Assembly: GCF_042680805.1 (NCBI RefSeq)
Contig: NZ_JBHUEM010000054.1
Location: 1 to 64,000 of the forward strand
From: Bacillus_CJ salitolerans
GTDB taxonomy: Bacteria; Bacillota; Bacilli; Bacillales; SA4
DNA: 64,000 nt
Direction of reading: 5' to 3'
Under the pieces are notes generated by a model. It did no database searches. It was not told the origin of the DNA and saw nothing but the letters and a program-made list of their open reading frames with translations. Every line of letters begins with the position of its first letter. Positions within the stretch are counted from its first letter, which is position 1. This document shows, one piece after another, positions 63,136 to 64,000 of this stretch. Position numbers and translations under genes: made by a program.

Positions 63136-64000
63136 TTACTTTCTAAAAGAAAGGGATGCGATCGCATCATGTAAATGAATAGATTCTTCGTTTCTACATT
63201 CTACGGTAAAGGCAGTGACAAATTGTAATTCGTATAAATCGGCAGCAACGAGTCGAACCATATCCTCTACAAAGCGAGGATTTTCATAGGCTGTTTCTGT
63301 AACCATCTTTTCATCAGGTCTTTTTAAGACAGGATGGATCATCGCACTAGCATTAGATTCAGCTGCGTGTAAGAGTGCTTCCTTCCAATCTACATCCCCA
63401 AGTAAATCTTCATCTACCTCTGTCGTCATTTTTATATAACCTCTTTGGTTGTGAGCACTATACTCACTGATTTCTTTCGAGCAAGGGCAAAGGGTTGTAA
63501 CCGCACATGTTAGACCTACTTCACTTGAATAACCATTATTCACATCAAATTCAACCTTTATGTATGCTTCAGCGTGATTCAAACCTGAAATTCCAGAAGC
63601 AGGGCCTTTTCGCTCATAAAACCAAGGGAAGGTCATCTCAAGCACTGCATTATCCTGCTCTAATCGGGTAGCAAGTTCTCTTGCAAAGTCGTAAAGCTCA
63701 GTAATCGAAACACTAAAACCTTTAGAATAATATTGCTGAAGCTGTTCCGTAAAACGGCTCATATTTGTGCCTTTTTGATTGCTAGGAACTTTTGATGTAA
63801 AAGTGAAGTTTGCCACCGTTGTTTGTTCAAAAGGGGCAAGATTTGAATTAACTGTAACCGGATGCTTTACATTACTAATACCAACTGCATCAATCTCAAA
63901 TATGAAATCTTTTTTGGCATTTTGTAGATCAGGCATATCTTTTTTTTCTGTCGGCTTCGTTTTTGGACCTGGAGTGATAGATCCGAATAATCGATGACGT
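63136..64000 (-). CDS. folE2: GTP cyclohydrolase FolE2 (type IB), N-terminus cut by window edge
   Basis: Converts GTP to dihydroneopterin triphosphate for folate. The frame does not start at ATG 63936: it runs on as RLFGSITPGPKTKPTEKKDM into MPDLQNAKKDFIFEIDAVG, the usual FolE2 N-terminus, to the window edge. Catalytic region LTCAVTTLCPCSKEISEYSA with the conserved Cys is intact. FolE2 can use metals other than zinc and is Zur-controlled in B. subtilis; its promoter is outside the window. Confidence 0.94.
   Translation of the reverse strand, partial: RHRLFGSITPGPKTKPTEKKDMPDLQNAKKDFIFEIDAVGISNVKHPVTVNSNLAPFEQTTVANFTFTSKVPSNQKGTNMSRFTEQLQQYYSKGFSVSITELYDFARELATRLEQDNAVLEMTFPWFYERKGPASGISGLNHAEAYIKVEFDVNNGYSSEVGLTCAVTTLCPCSKEISEYSAHNQRGYIKMTTEVDEDLLGDVDWKEALLHAAESNASAMIHPVLKRPDEKMVTETAYENPRFVEDMVRLVAADLYELQFVTAFTVECRNEESIHLHDAIASLSFRK

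Overview
The window looks like a low-GC Bacillaceae chromosome. Evidence: a 23S-5S-tRNA cluster of the Bacillus type, AGGAGG-like ribosome binding sites, the Bacillus orders glgC-glgD-glgA-glgP and menF-menD-menH-menB-menE-menC, luxS, an MntR-type manganese ABC operon, and Fur and Zur operators of Bacillus form. I cannot name the species.

Layout. 1-3.6 kb: 3' end of 23S rRNA, 5S rRNA and 27 complete tRNA genes plus one broken by a 10-N gap. Two near-equal 108-109 nt elements, each made of a tRNA 5' third fused to an unrecognised conserved sequence, sit just upstream of the two tRNA-Thr genes; they are the most novel-looking objects here. 4.4-10.5 kb: glycogen genes glgCDAP, without glgB. 10.7-13.1 kb: cold-shock protein, a DksA/TraR-like YteA protein and menA. 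13.3-21.0 kb: menaquinone operon menFDHB + menEC. 21.2-23.3 kb: VOC protein, a small protein and an MFS transporter. 23.8-28.0 kb: manganese transporter mntABCD behind two MntR-like boxes. 28.1-33.7 kb: cobyrinate diamide synthase, a Fur-controlled DUF2325 gene pair, a Zur-controlled CobW GTPase, DUF1540 and an M29 aminopeptidase. 33.8-38.4 kb: His-rich zinc-binding lipoprotein with two Zur boxes, a papain-like protein, a CdsA-like enzyme, yidD and luxS.

38.5-61 kb is an accessory, visibly decaying stretch: small-molecule-modifying enzymes (nucleotidyltransferase, nitroreductase, APH kinase, four GNATs, Nudix, VanW, beta-lactamase-fold and alpha/beta hydrolases) mixed with at least seven broken genes, and a GC-richer PadR-DUF1048-ABC exporter module that looks imported. 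60.8-64 kb: TetR regulator, M3-like oligopeptidase and the zinc-independent-type GTP cyclohydrolase folE2, which runs off the right edge.

Two dispersed repeat families run through the window. Family 1 has five copies (about 120-240 bp), all in the same orientation, with compensatory changes in a long hairpin. Family 2 has three copies (about 210-220 bp) of a multi-hairpin, IS605-like element, each placed with the same end at the 3' end of a gene. Metal logic is strong: MntR (mntABCD), Fur (DUF2325 pair) and Zur (cobW, znuA-like gene) sites all lie within 13 kb. All assignments rest on reading the sequence; no search was run.
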